Source: Planctomycetaceae bacterium (GTDB lineage Bacteria; Planctomycetota; Planctomycetia; Pirellulales; Pirellulaceae). From it: a stretch of DNA of 7,490 nt. A program made the position numbers and the translations under genes. The notes below the pieces were generated by a model. That model was given only the letters and a program-made list of their open reading frames with translations, made no database searches and was not told where the DNA came from. The DNA lies in the NCBI GenBank assembly GCA_007695205.1, contig REEF01000404.1, forward strand, positions 1 through 7,490, in the 5' to 3' direction. Shown piece after piece: positions 1 through 6,424 of this stretch; positions within the stretch are counted from its first letter, which is position 1; the number at the start of each line of letters is the position of its first letter.

Positions 1-1
1 A

Positions 2-2902
2 ACCGATGCAAGCCGGCGAGTCTCGTCTGCTCATGACCGGTTGCACGAGGCCGCGACGGTCGGCGACTGGGCCGACGCCGCTTGGGACGACTACGGCTTG
101 ACGGTGGTCATGCCCTGGCTGGCGCAGCGTTTCCCGAAGGAGATCGCCTTCGGTCCCCAAGGGGCGCGGGTTGCGTTCTGGTCGGGGCGGAGCGGGCGGG
201 AACTGGACTTCCGCACGGCAACGCTGGCGAAGGATTATTGGCAGCGTTGGGCGAAGCGCGCACCGGAAGGAGTGGAATCGTTGAAGGCCGCGCCCAGCAA
301 CGCCCAGGGCGCCGCACGGACTCACGACGTTTGGCTCCTGCCACGTACCGCCGCCGACGATCTACAAACGATCGCCGCCCGAGCGAAGGCCGCCTCGCAA
401 CCGCCGCTGGTGCTGGCCGATCCCCGCTGGCTGACAGCGACCGAAGCGCTCGGCTGGCCCATGCACCCGATGGACGACCAGCGGTTTCCCGAAGAGGAAG
501 CGGTGCTTTCGGGATTCTGGGACCGGCTGATGGCCAGCTACGAGGAACTGCGGCGTACGGGCTTCATCGCTTGGGGCGATCCGCCGCATATCCGCGGCGC
601 CGGGTCGACGTTCTTTCGCGTGTCGGGCCAGGTCGATTACGGACTGCGGCGGCACGTGTGGGGACTCTTTGCGCGCAGCGGTGACCGCCGCTACTACGAT
701 TACGCCGCCCGGTTCAATCGGTTTGCCGGCGACTGGTCGATCGTCCACCACGCGGCGGGCGAGAAGTTCGTCGGCGGGTTCACTACCGCCCGCCCGCTGG
801 ATGGCTTCTGGAGCCGTCCGTTGTACTGGGGGACCCACAGCGCGCTGGAACCGGCCGGCGGCAACACCGGGCACGACATCATCAACTGGCTGTTGGAGTA
901 TTATCTGACGGGCGACGAGCACGCCATGGAACTGACTCGCATGCACGGCGAGGCCTTCAAGGCTCATTGGGAACAGACGTCGCGCTCGCGTCAGCGCTAC
1001 GACGGCATCTTCATGATCCTGCGGGTCATGGCCGACCTGTATGCCCGCGAATGGGACGAAGACTTCGGTCAGATGGCTCGTGAACTGGCTCGGTACGTGA
1101 TCGACCTCGATAGCCCCAATGGGATCAATGACGCGATCCGTTTCGGCTCGTTGTACAAGGTGGATCGCAACCTGATCTCTTTGTACTACTACTACCGGGC
1201 AACGGGCGACCGATTGGCCCGTGTGGCGTTCCTGCAAGGCATCGACTACGAGTACCGGTTCCATCGTGTCAGCGGGGCCTTCGCCGGGCAGGCGTACCCG
1301 AGCTTTTTATTCAGTGTCGCTTACCGCTGGACAGGCGATCCGAATTATCTGCGCGTGGTGAGCGCGCTGGTTGATGAACATCGCCGCTGGCCGGGCACGG
1401 TCAACATCACCTCGCAAATCAACCCGACGATGGGTCTGCCCGCCGCGCTCGGGGTGCTGGCGGAGGCAGAAGGTCCGATCACGGCGTTTCCCGTTGTCCG
1501 GCAATACGGCGACTCGCCGCCATCACGCATCGTGTTCCGCAAACCGGCGGACCGGCCGGTGACGATGCGTCTTCATCTGCGCATGTCGGACGATCTGGAG
1601 GAAGATGCCGCAGTGACGCCCGTGGTTGCCAGCCATATCGCGAACGGCGACGGCAAGCTGGTCGAGCATGTGACCATGGAGGCGGAAGCCATGTTCCGCT
1701 CGGCGTACGCGGGCCGGAGCGATCCGCGCCGGCGGCACGTTTCCTTGAGGGTGCCCGCCGCCGAACCGCCGGGACTGTACACGCTGGAGTTACCGGGGAC
1801 GGAGTTCGTTGACGTGCTCGACACCGATGCGCCGCAGGTCTCGGTTTACGCGCCGGAGGGATTTCGGATGCAAGGCGCCCGCGCAACGGACTACTTCCGC
1901 GTGGCGAACGACGTAGACACGCTAAGAATCTTCCTGGGCGTACCCACCGAGGTCCGGCGTCCCGACGGCTCTGTGGCTCTGGAGGCCGAGGCGGGTAAGA
2001 TCGGCGAACGGCAAATCTCGGCTGCCGGCCATGCCGGGGTCTGGCGATTGAATGCCACACAGTCGGGCATAGTACGGCTGCTGAACGTCGAGCCGCTGTT
2101 TTCGCGGTCGCCGCAGTGGCTGGTCAAGGGCGCCCATGTCGCGCCGGCGCCTCGCTTCGAACGGCCCACGTCCGATGTGACGTTCGTGCCGGGGCGGTGT
2201 GGTCGGCAGGCGCTGCACATGCCCGGCAGCGCGCGGCTACGTTTTCCCCGCGGCGGGAAAACAGCTCACGGCTACGCCTATTTTCCTGGCAACGAAGGGA
2301 CCGTCGAATTCTGGTTCCGCCCCAACTGGTCGTCAGGCGATCTGGCTTACGCGATGGGCAGCCGGTTCAACGACCACTATTTTCTGCGGGCCGGCTCGCA
2401 CGACCTGCAGTATCGGCGAGGCCAGGCGCGAGCCACCGAGCCCGAGTTCGCGTCGCTGAACCTGTGGGCATACGGTCAGGAATCGAACGCGGGCTTTACG
2501 GGCCGCTTCTGGTTCAAGGCCGGCCAATGGTATCACCTGGCGTTCACCTGGCGCACCACTGACGGTGCGCCTGGCGACGATGGTGATTATGCGGTTTACG
2601 TGAATGGCGATCGGGTCGCGGCGGATCTCTTGGGGCGTGGAGGCGTTTTGCACTACTGGCCCGGTCGAGTCACCGGAAGCGACCTGTTCCACCGGCGCGA
2701 GGCCGATCAGCAGATTACCATCGGCCCTTTGGACGGCACCATCGAACAATTACGCATCTCAGACACGATCCGCTACCAGGCACCCTTCGAGCCATCCGAA
2801 ACGCTTCCCGATCCAGACTCCCACACTCGAGTCCAGTTCCCCCTGGACGGCGACCGTCAGGGCGAGACCGCCGACGGCACCAAACTTTGGCTCGAGCCGT
2901 GA
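2..2902 (+). CDS. Partial exo-rhamnogalacturonan-lyase-like (RIFT-barrel / PcRGLX / YetA-type) protein with C-terminal LamG-like domain
   Basis: The frame is open to the left edge, so the gene starts upstream. The first in-frame start-like codon, TTG at 41, falls mid-domain and is not a believable start. About 966 codons are visible, ending at TGA 2900-2902. Counting from that TTG codon, residues 1-100 look like the end of a beta-rich N-terminal domain closing in a T-H-D-V-W-L-L strand. Residues about 150-480 are helix-rich with aromatic repeats (WGTHSALEPAGGNTGHD, LLEYYLTGD, SLYYYYRATGD), as in (alpha/alpha) toroid polysaccharide lyases. Residues about 485-710 are beta-rich. Residues about 715-935 resemble a LamG/concanavalin fold (GTVEFWFRPNW, WYHLAFTW, YAVYVNGDRVA, ITIGPLDGTIEQLRIS). 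From family knowledge I place it with PcRGLX/YetA-like proteins acting on rhamnogalacturonan-type polymers. It is probably secreted, but the signal peptide would be outside the window. Another helical-toroid lyase or hydrolase family is possible, and substrate is not determinable. No gene follows in tight spacing. Confidence 0.6.
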   Translation, partial: TDASRRVSSAHDRLHEAATVGDWADAAWDDYGLTVVMPWLAQRFPKEIAFGPQGARVAFWSGRSGRELDFRTATLAKDYWQRWAKRAPEGVESLKAAPSNAQGAARTHDVWLLPRTAADDLQTIAARAKAASQPPLVLADPRWLTATEALGWPMHPMDDQRFPEEEAVLSGFWDRLMASYEELRRTGFIAWGDPPHIRGAGSTFFRVSGQVDYGLRRHVWGLFARSGDRRYYDYAARFNRFAGDWSIVHHAAGEKFVGGFTTARPLDGFWSRPLYWGTHSALEPAGGNTGHDIINWLLEYYLTGDEHAMELTRMHGEAFKAHWEQTSRSRQRYDGIFMILRVMADLYAREWDEDFGQMARELARYVIDLDSPNGINDAIRFGSLYKVDRNLISLYYYYRATGDRLARVAFLQGIDYEYRFHRVSGAFAGQAYPSFLFSVAYRWTGDPNYLRVVSALVDEHRRWPGTVNITSQINPTMGLPAALGVLAEAEGPITAFPVVRQYGDSPPSRIVFRKPADRPVTMRLHLRMSDDLEEDAAVTPVVASHIANGDGKLVEHVTMEAEAMFRSAYAGRSDPRRRHVSLRVPAAEPPGLYTLELPGTEFVDVLDTDAPQVSVYAPEGFRMQGARATDYFRVANDVDTLRIFLGVPTEVRRPDGSVALEAEAGKIGERQISAAGHAGVWRLNATQSGIVRLLNVEPLFSRSPQWLVKGAHVAPAPRFERPTSDVTFVPGRCGRQALHMPGSARLRFPRGGKTAHGYAYFPGNEGTVEFWFRPNWSSGDLAYAMGSRFNDHYFLRAGSHDLQYRRGQARATEPEFASLNLWAYGQESNAGFTGRFWFKAGQWYHLAFTWRTTDGAPGDDGDYAVYVNGDRVAADLLGRGGVLHYWPGRVTGSDLFHRREADQQITIGPLDGTIEQLRISDTIRYQAPFEPSETLPDPDSHTRVQFPLDGDRQGETADGTKLWLEP
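2241..2262. repeat. 8-bp inverted repeat inside the coding region
   Basis: GTTTTCCC at 2241-2248 and GGGAAAAC at 2255-2262 form a perfect 8-bp inverted repeat around a 6-nt spacer. It lies in the codons for the linker just before the LamG-like domain of the large upstream protein. It could be a fold-back in mRNA, but chance and codon constraints are enough to explain it. Confidence 0.35.
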
Positions 2903-2924
2903 ACATTGCCAATCGATGGCTGCC

Positions 2925-2952
2925 TTGGCCGGCTCGAGAAGGGTGGTACCAT
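2925..2952 (+). promoter_or_regulatory. Candidate sigma70-like promoter upstream of the 111-aa gene
   Basis: TTGGCC at 2925-2930 matches the -35 consensus at 4 of 6 positions. TACCAT at 2947-2952 matches the -10 consensus at 4 of 6, with a 16-nt spacer. It sits 23 bp after the stop of the upstream lyase-like gene and before the palindromic element. If real, the transcript of the gene at 3101 would carry the whole palindrome in a 5' leader of roughly 140 nt. The octamer GGTACCAT (2945-2952) recurs at 6768-6775 ahead of another small gene. The consensus match is modest and would arise by chance fairly often. Confidence 0.3.
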
Positions 2953-2983
2953 GAACGAATAACTGAGCGAAGTCCCCAGACTG

Positions 2984-3089
2984 CTACGCTCTGTCAGAAA
3001 AGGGGTCTGACCCTTTGGAGGGCACGCTGAAAATTCGAATGATACGGTGTGCCCGGAGAGGGTCAGACCCCTTTTCTGACAGAGCCTAG
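2984..3089. repeat. Long palindromic REP/MITE-like element with perfect 27-bp arms
   Basis: The arms at 2988-3014 and 3059-3085 are perfect reverse complements over 27 bp. Pairing continues outward after one C-C mismatch (2984-2986 CTA with 3087-3089 TAG) and inward with two more pairs. A second inner stem pairs 3020-3029 with 3045-3054 (GGGCAC/GTGCCC plus extension with two G-U pairs), leaving a loop at 3030-3044. Each arm also contains odd-length dyads: GGGTC-T-GACCC at 3003-3013, mirrored at 3060-3070, and CTGTCAG at 2991-2997, mirrored at 3076-3082. No open reading frame lies inside. The GGGTCWGACCCC-with-A/T-run motif resembles, from memory, dispersed palindromic repeats linked to REP-associated Y1 transposases. 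A non-autonomous inverted-repeat element is the alternative. As RNA it would form one very stable hairpin and may also limit read-through from the gene on its left. Confidence 0.8.
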
Positions 3090-3094
3090 GGAGG
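3088..3094 (+). promoter_or_regulatory. Shine-Dalgarno site abutting the palindromic element
   Basis: AGGGAGG lies 6 nt before the ATG at 3101 and fixes that start over the in-frame ATG at 3113. The 27-bp arm of the palindrome ends at 3085 and its extended pairing reaches 3089, so the foot of the hairpin touches or slightly overlaps this site. Ribosome access could therefore depend on the fold; that effect is inferred. Confidence 0.65.
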
Positions 3095-3100
3095 TTATCG

Positions 3101-3436
3101 ATGGAAAGACGCATGATCGAATCGGACTGGAAGCTGTACCGCAAGTTGCGGCCGCTGGCCCTTGAACGTTACTGCCAGCGTGTGCTGGACGAGATCCGCC
3201 CGCTGTGCGACCGTTCGGGCAAGAGCAGCCACGAACGTTATCTGGCCGTGTTCCGGCTGGTCGAAGAGCGGGACAAGCTACTGGCCGACCTGTTCAATGA
3301 CCCGCGACGTTCGACGGCTTTCTTCCAATTGGCCCACATTCACGCGGAGGGCCTGCTGACCGAAGAGGAATTCGCTTGTTTCAGCGAGGAACTTCACGCC
3401 GTCGTGCGAATCATTCTGGACATTGGGAACGTCTGA
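3101..3436 (+). CDS. Conserved-looking hypothetical protein, 111 aa, all-helical
   Basis: ATG start with AGGGAGG six bases upstream, ending at TGA 3434-3436. The product is charged, lacks a signal peptide or membrane segment, and is predicted by eye to be almost entirely alpha-helical. Notable stretches are D-W-K-L-Y-R-K-L-R near the start, S-S-H-E-R-Y-L-A-V-F-R-L at about 42-53 followed by V-E-E-R-D, an R-R-S-T-A-F-F-Q-L segment at about 69-77, and a final acidic helix G-L-L-T-E-E-E-F. The pattern 'W-K-x-x-(R/K)-x-L-(R)-x-x-A-L-E-R-(Y/F)-C...H-E-R-Y' matches my memory of a small widespread family of unknown function, sometimes mislabelled as peptide-transporter related. No function can be assigned. 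It converges on the alpha/beta-hydrolase gene, with 50 bp between stops. Codon use matches its neighbours. I am sure it is a gene and unsure of everything else. Confidence 0.85.
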   Translation: MERRMIESDWKLYRKLRPLALERYCQRVLDEIRPLCDRSGKSSHERYLAVFRLVEERDKLLADLFNDPRRSTAFFQLAHIHAEGLLTEEEFACFSEELHAVVRIILDIGNV

Positions 3437-3470
3437 CGTAGCCGCCAAAACGCCCCCTCACAGCAATGAT

Positions 3471-3490
3471 GCCATGTCATGCCATGTCAT
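3471..3490. repeat. Two-copy 10-bp tandem repeat over the hydrolase stop codon
   Basis: GCCATGTCAT occurs twice head to tail at 3471-3480 and 3481-3490, in the gap between convergent genes. The second copy contains the TGA stop of the minus-strand hydrolase (complement of 3487-3489). Losing one copy would leave the same stop in place, so the protein end is unaffected. It looks like a recent slippage duplication. Confidence 0.7.
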
Positions 3491-4914
3491 TTGGCCATTT
3501 TGAACACGCGATCCATTGCCTTGCGTGGGACGATGATATCCACGTAATGCGTGGTATTGCGATGCAGTCGGTTGGCGCCCAACGCGGCGCGATCGGGTTC
3601 GTGGTCGCAGTGCAGAAGCAGATGCCCTTCGGCGCCCACGACCTCTTTGTCGAAATAACGAATATTCCGCCCCGGATTGGCAATGACGATGCTGGCAGCC
3701 AGTTGACGGTCACCGGTTCGCTCGCGATAGAAACGCTTCATCAGATCATCGCGGTCGATATAGAAACAACGCATCGAGGGGTCCAGTTTGTTGACGTGCA
3801 CATGATCCAGCACGTCGCTCTGGAATCGCAGCAGGCTGGCATCACTGCGAGCGTCTGGAGAGAAGAACTCGATGAAGTAATCCTCGACCGGTTCGCCTTG
3901 GTCATCGTTCACACGAGTGATCATCTGCAGATAGCGGTGCACTTCCTGCTCGACCGGCGCGTTGCGGCGGAACAGACCCCGCCGCCGCTCTGTGTCCGAG
4001 GCCAACGCCGCCGTCTCTTCGGAAGCCGCGAGCCAGGATTCCGCGATGGACTGATACTGCGTCGGGCTGTCACAGGCCAAGGCTTGGAGGATCATCTGGC
4101 CCAGACGCTCGGAAACCTCGGCGACCGCGTCGGTCTTGTCGCCCGGATGCTTGATCTGGGTATGATCTCGATCGGGCAACACGGCGAACGGAATCGTGGC
4201 GTCACCCGTACGAGAGCTCCAGGCGTGCACGCGGGGGATCTTTGCATTCTCGGAGAAGTCGACCGTGATCCCGCCGGCATTCAGATTCGCGGCCGGTACG
4301 CGGATGGTGCCGTCGCTGCCGTGCTCGTTGATCAGCCGTCGAGTCAAACTGCGATAACCGCGGTTTCCGGTGATCACGAAGGGCCACAGCCGATCCGGAC
4401 CGTAGGGGCCCGTCCCGTTGCCATCCGGGTCCAGAAGATCGCGAGTGGCCAGGCGGCGTTGATAGTGGGAACCCAATTCGAGCGAGTTCAGCATCTCGCG
4501 CCCCGTTTGAAACTGATTCGCCATGCCTTTCGTCGCGCGGCCCAGGAAGGAATTCCCCAAGGTCGCCAATCTTGAGCCGAAATTGGCGGGAGCGAGCATC
4601 AACAACCGTTGGACCGGACAGTGCTGCCCGTCCGGATAATAGGTCGCCACCCATTCACGCATGACCAAACCGGCAGTGCTGTGACCGATCAGGTCAAAAC
4701 GAGCATCGAGTTCTCCCTTTTTTTGAAGTTCCTCGATCACAACCTGCATGCGCCGTGCGACATCCTCGATACGCACGTCGTCATCCGTCGAGATCCATTC
4801 GCCCAGCCAGATGTTGGCAACATCGTAGCCGTTGGCTGCGAGAAAACGTTCGAGCTTGCGGAACGATCCCGGCTTATCGTTCCAACCATGCAGAATGGTT
4901 ATCTGTCCGGCCAT
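3487..4914 (-). CDS. Alpha/beta-hydrolase (lipase/esterase-like) with uncharacterised C-terminal extension, 475 aa
   Basis: The ATG at 4914 is preferred over the GTG immediately before it because AGGAG lies 7 nt upstream. Numbering here counts that GTG as residue 1. The N-terminus has strand-HGWN (10-13), the usual oxyanion-hole region of lipases. The nucleophile elbow is G78-H79-S80-T81-A82-G83, a GxSxG-type motif with Ala at the fifth place. Asp202 in S-D-G-T-I-R-V is the likely acid and His252 in D-H-T-Q-I the likely catalytic histidine, preceded by S-R-T-G-D-A-T-I-P. This order fits PGAP1/LCAT-like or triacylglycerol-lipase-like hydrolases that act on lipid or acyl esters. There is no signal peptide, so it is predicted cytoplasmic. 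Residues from about 340 to the end, beta-rich and ending V-D-I-I-V-P-R-K, match nothing I recognise and may be a second domain. It lies 77 bp downstream of the Tat-exported enolase-family gene on the same strand and may share its transcript. Substrate unknown. Confidence 0.85.
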   Translation of the reverse strand: MAGQITILHGWNDKPGSFRKLERFLAANGYDVANIWLGEWISTDDDVRIEDVARRMQVVIEELQKKGELDARFDLIGHSTAGLVMREWVATYYPDGQHCPVQRLLMLAPANFGSRLATLGNSFLGRATKGMANQFQTGREMLNSLELGSHYQRRLATRDLLDPDGNGTGPYGPDRLWPFVITGNRGYRSLTRRLINEHGSDGTIRVPAANLNAGGITVDFSENAKIPRVHAWSSRTGDATIPFAVLPDRDHTQIKHPGDKTDAVAEVSERLGQMILQALACDSPTQYQSIAESWLAASEETAALASDTERRRGLFRRNAPVEQEVHRYLQMITRVNDDQGEPVEDYFIEFFSPDARSDASLLRFQSDVLDHVHVNKLDPSMRCFYIDRDDLMKRFYRERTGDRQLAASIVIANPGRNIRYFDKEVVGAEGHLLLHCDHEPDRAALGANRLHRNTTHYVDIIVPRKAMDRVFKMAK

Positions 4915-4921
4915 CACCGAT

Positions 4922-4926
4922 CTCCT
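4922..4926 (-). promoter_or_regulatory. Ribosome binding site for the alpha/beta-hydrolase
   Basis: AGGAG on the minus strand lies 7 nt before the ATG at 4914 but only 4 nt before the adjacent in-frame GTG at 4917. This spacing favours the ATG as the start. Confidence 0.6.
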
Positions 4927-4991
4927 GTTTCCTAGTGATGAATCGCCAGCCTCTCATCGTATCCCAAATTTCCCGGCCTGCAATCAGCAAG

Positions 4992-6272
4992 TTACCGATC
5001 TTGATCGATGGGCCGAGCCTGACGGACCCACGATTCATCGAGTGTGACTCCAAAGCCGGGACCGCTCGGGCAATGCACCACGCCTTGTTCGCATTTCAGC
5101 GACGAAGTGGGACACGTGACGGGCAGCGCCGTGTTGCCTTTGAATTCCATGAAGTCACCGATATTGGAGGTCCACGAAGCGAATTGGACCACTTCCAGAT
5201 ACCCCAGGCCGCCGCCTGACATGTGGGGCACCACTTGCAGCCCCGCCGAAGCTGCCATCCGCGCGACCTTGGCCGCTCGGATGATACCGCCTCCGTAATG
5301 CAGGTCCGGCTGGACGATATCAACTCCGCGATTGGCGATCATCCACCGCCAGCGATGCATGCTGAATTCCTGTTCGCCGCCAGCTACGGGCATGCACAGC
5401 CGGTCAGCGACCTGCTTGGTGCTCCACAAATCATCAAATTCGCACGGCTCCTCGAAGAATCCATAGTCGTACGCTTCCAGCATCCGACCGATTCGGAGCC
5501 CTTCCCGCGCGTCGTAACTGCTGTTCGCATCGACGTACAGGGTAAACTGGTCCCCGAAAGCCTCCCGCACTGCAGGAATCAACGCCTCCGAGCGACCGGG
5601 CAGCGAATCGGCATTGCGACTCATCCGTCCACCCACCCGGTACTTCAACGCGCGAACACCCGATTCGGCCGCCAATCGGCGCAGATGGTCCACCTCCGAC
5701 TCAGGCGCATTCCCACGATTACCGCTGGCCACATAGACGGGGATCTCTCGGCGGAGTGTGCCGCCAAAAAAATCGGCTAACGGCCGCTGAGCGATCTGGC
5801 CCATCAATTCCAGCAGCGACATCTCGACCGCCGCGACGCAGATCCATAGCGTCAATCCCTGCAGCTTGTAGTTGCTGCCGTGCCGGTAGACCTCCCACAG
5901 CAACCGCTCCAGGTCGCGAGCATCACGACCGATGAACCATGGCGCAACCAAGTTTAAAAAGATGGGATACGCGACGGTCATGCGAGCCGGATGAGGAACC
6001 GTAACAGCTTCGGCACCGTCGGTCGTGCGGGTGCGGACCAGAAAGATGCGGCCGACGCGCAGCAGTTCGATCGATGCGATCCGCACTGGTCGGTCCACGA
6101 AAGACACGTCCAGGACGGGTTGGTCTGCGATGCGAGCCAGTTCTTCCATCGTAGCAGCCGCCCTGTCCGAAGCGTCGGCGCGTACCCCAGCGGAAAATCC
6201 ACCCATTACCGATGCCGTCAGAAATCCGCGTCGCGAGGCACTGGACGCGGGCAGCCGATCTGCTGGTTTCAT
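4992..6272 (-). CDS. Mandelate racemase/muconate lactonizing enzyme family protein (enolase superfamily) with Tat signal, 426 aa
   Basis: The ATG at 6272 is chosen because AGGAG lies 8 nt upstream and the protein then begins with a Tat signal: S13-R14-R15-G16-F17-L18, a short hydrophobic run, and a likely cleavage after V-R-A at 32. Residues about 62-170 form the capping domain and about 175-400 the TIM-barrel. Metal ligands are D248 (YVDANSS), E274 (FFEEP) and E300 (AGGE). The Asp-His dyad is D323 (QPD) and H350 (PHMSGGG). The spacings 26, 26, 23 and 27 equal those of mandelate racemase (195, 221, 247, 270, 297). The usual K-x-K base motif is K210-Y-R212, so the second lysine is replaced by arginine. 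The protein ends with the common P-G-F-G-V-T-L-D-E signature. The likely chemistry is proton abstraction next to a carboxylate, as in acid-sugar dehydratase or epimerase; the substrate is not determinable. Folded export to the periplasm is unusual for this normally cytosolic superfamily. It is first in a probable two-gene unit with the hydrolase 77 bp downstream. Confidence 0.9.
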   Translation of the reverse strand: MKPADRLPASSASRRGFLTASVMGGFSAGVRADASDRAAATMEELARIADQPVLDVSFVDRPVRIASIELLRVGRIFLVRTRTTDGAEAVTVPHPARMTVAYPIFLNLVAPWFIGRDARDLERLLWEVYRHGSNYKLQGLTLWICVAAVEMSLLELMGQIAQRPLADFFGGTLRREIPVYVASGNRGNAPESEVDHLRRLAAESGVRALKYRVGGRMSRNADSLPGRSEALIPAVREAFGDQFTLYVDANSSYDAREGLRIGRMLEAYDYGFFEEPCEFDDLWSTKQVADRLCMPVAGGEQEFSMHRWRWMIANRGVDIVQPDLHYGGGIIRAAKVARMAASAGLQVVPHMSGGGLGYLEVVQFASWTSNIGDFMEFKGNTALPVTCPTSSLKCEQGVVHCPSGPGFGVTLDESWVRQARPIDQDR

Positions 6273-6424
6273 CGTCGATGCTCCTATGTTCTTCTGATGA
6301 TGCCGTTTTCGCTCCTCAAACATCATCGACGGAAATCCTGCTCGCCACAATCAGGGTGAGGAACGCGGCAAAACGTTTTTTCTCTCTTCTAAAACTGAGT
6401 TTTACCAGCCAGAGGACAGATGAC
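6273..6424. promoter_or_regulatory. Divergent intergenic region between the enolase-family gene and the 97-aa gene
   Basis: This 152-bp gap separates genes that point away from each other, so it should hold promoters for both. The side nearer the plus-strand gene is AT-rich for this genome. It contains a perfect palindrome AAAACGTTTT (6371-6380) and a small dyad AAAAC-TGA-GTTTT (6391-6403). I see no strong paired -35/-10 sites on either strand. The palindromes could be operator-like or simply AT-rich promoter DNA. Confidence 0.4.
6281..6285 (-). promoter_or_regulatory. Ribosome binding site that sets the enolase-family start
   Basis: AGGAG on the minus strand lies 8 nt before the ATG at 6272. 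The reading frame is open for 26 further codons upstream to an ATG at 6350, but starting there would bury the twin-arginine motif behind a charged leader, so 6272 is preferred. Confidence 0.65.

Noticed and set aside
362..1264. Minus-strand open frame of 300 codons inside the lyase-like gene
   Set aside because: Antisense shadow of a well-supported coding region; the translation shows no fold or motif.
1479..2060. Minus-strand open frame of 193 codons inside the lyase-like gene
   Set aside because: Arg/Pro/Ser-rich translation typical of a wrong frame in GC-rich DNA.
2889..2898. GGCTCGAGCC palindrome at the end of the lyase-like gene as a terminator
   Set aside because: A 10-bp palindrome with no loop and no following T-run cannot act as a normal intrinsic terminator. 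GGCTCGAG recurs at 2931-2938 but without a stem.
2951..2962. ATG-AAC-GAA-TAA mini-frame before the palindrome as a leader peptide
   Set aside because: Three codons with no Shine-Dalgarno sequence; the ATG is part of the GGTACCAT(G) motif. Chance is the simpler reading.
3466..4575. Plus-strand open frame of 369 codons antisense to the alpha/beta-hydrolase
   Set aside because: It is the reverse of a gene with clear catalytic motifs, gives no recognisable protein, and lacks a ribosome binding site. High-GC codon structure opens such frames.
6273..6350. Upstream ATG at 6350 as the start of the enolase-family gene
   Set aside because: It would put 26 charged residues ahead of the twin-arginine motif; the ATG at 6272 has AGGAG at 8 nt and gives a standard Tat leader.
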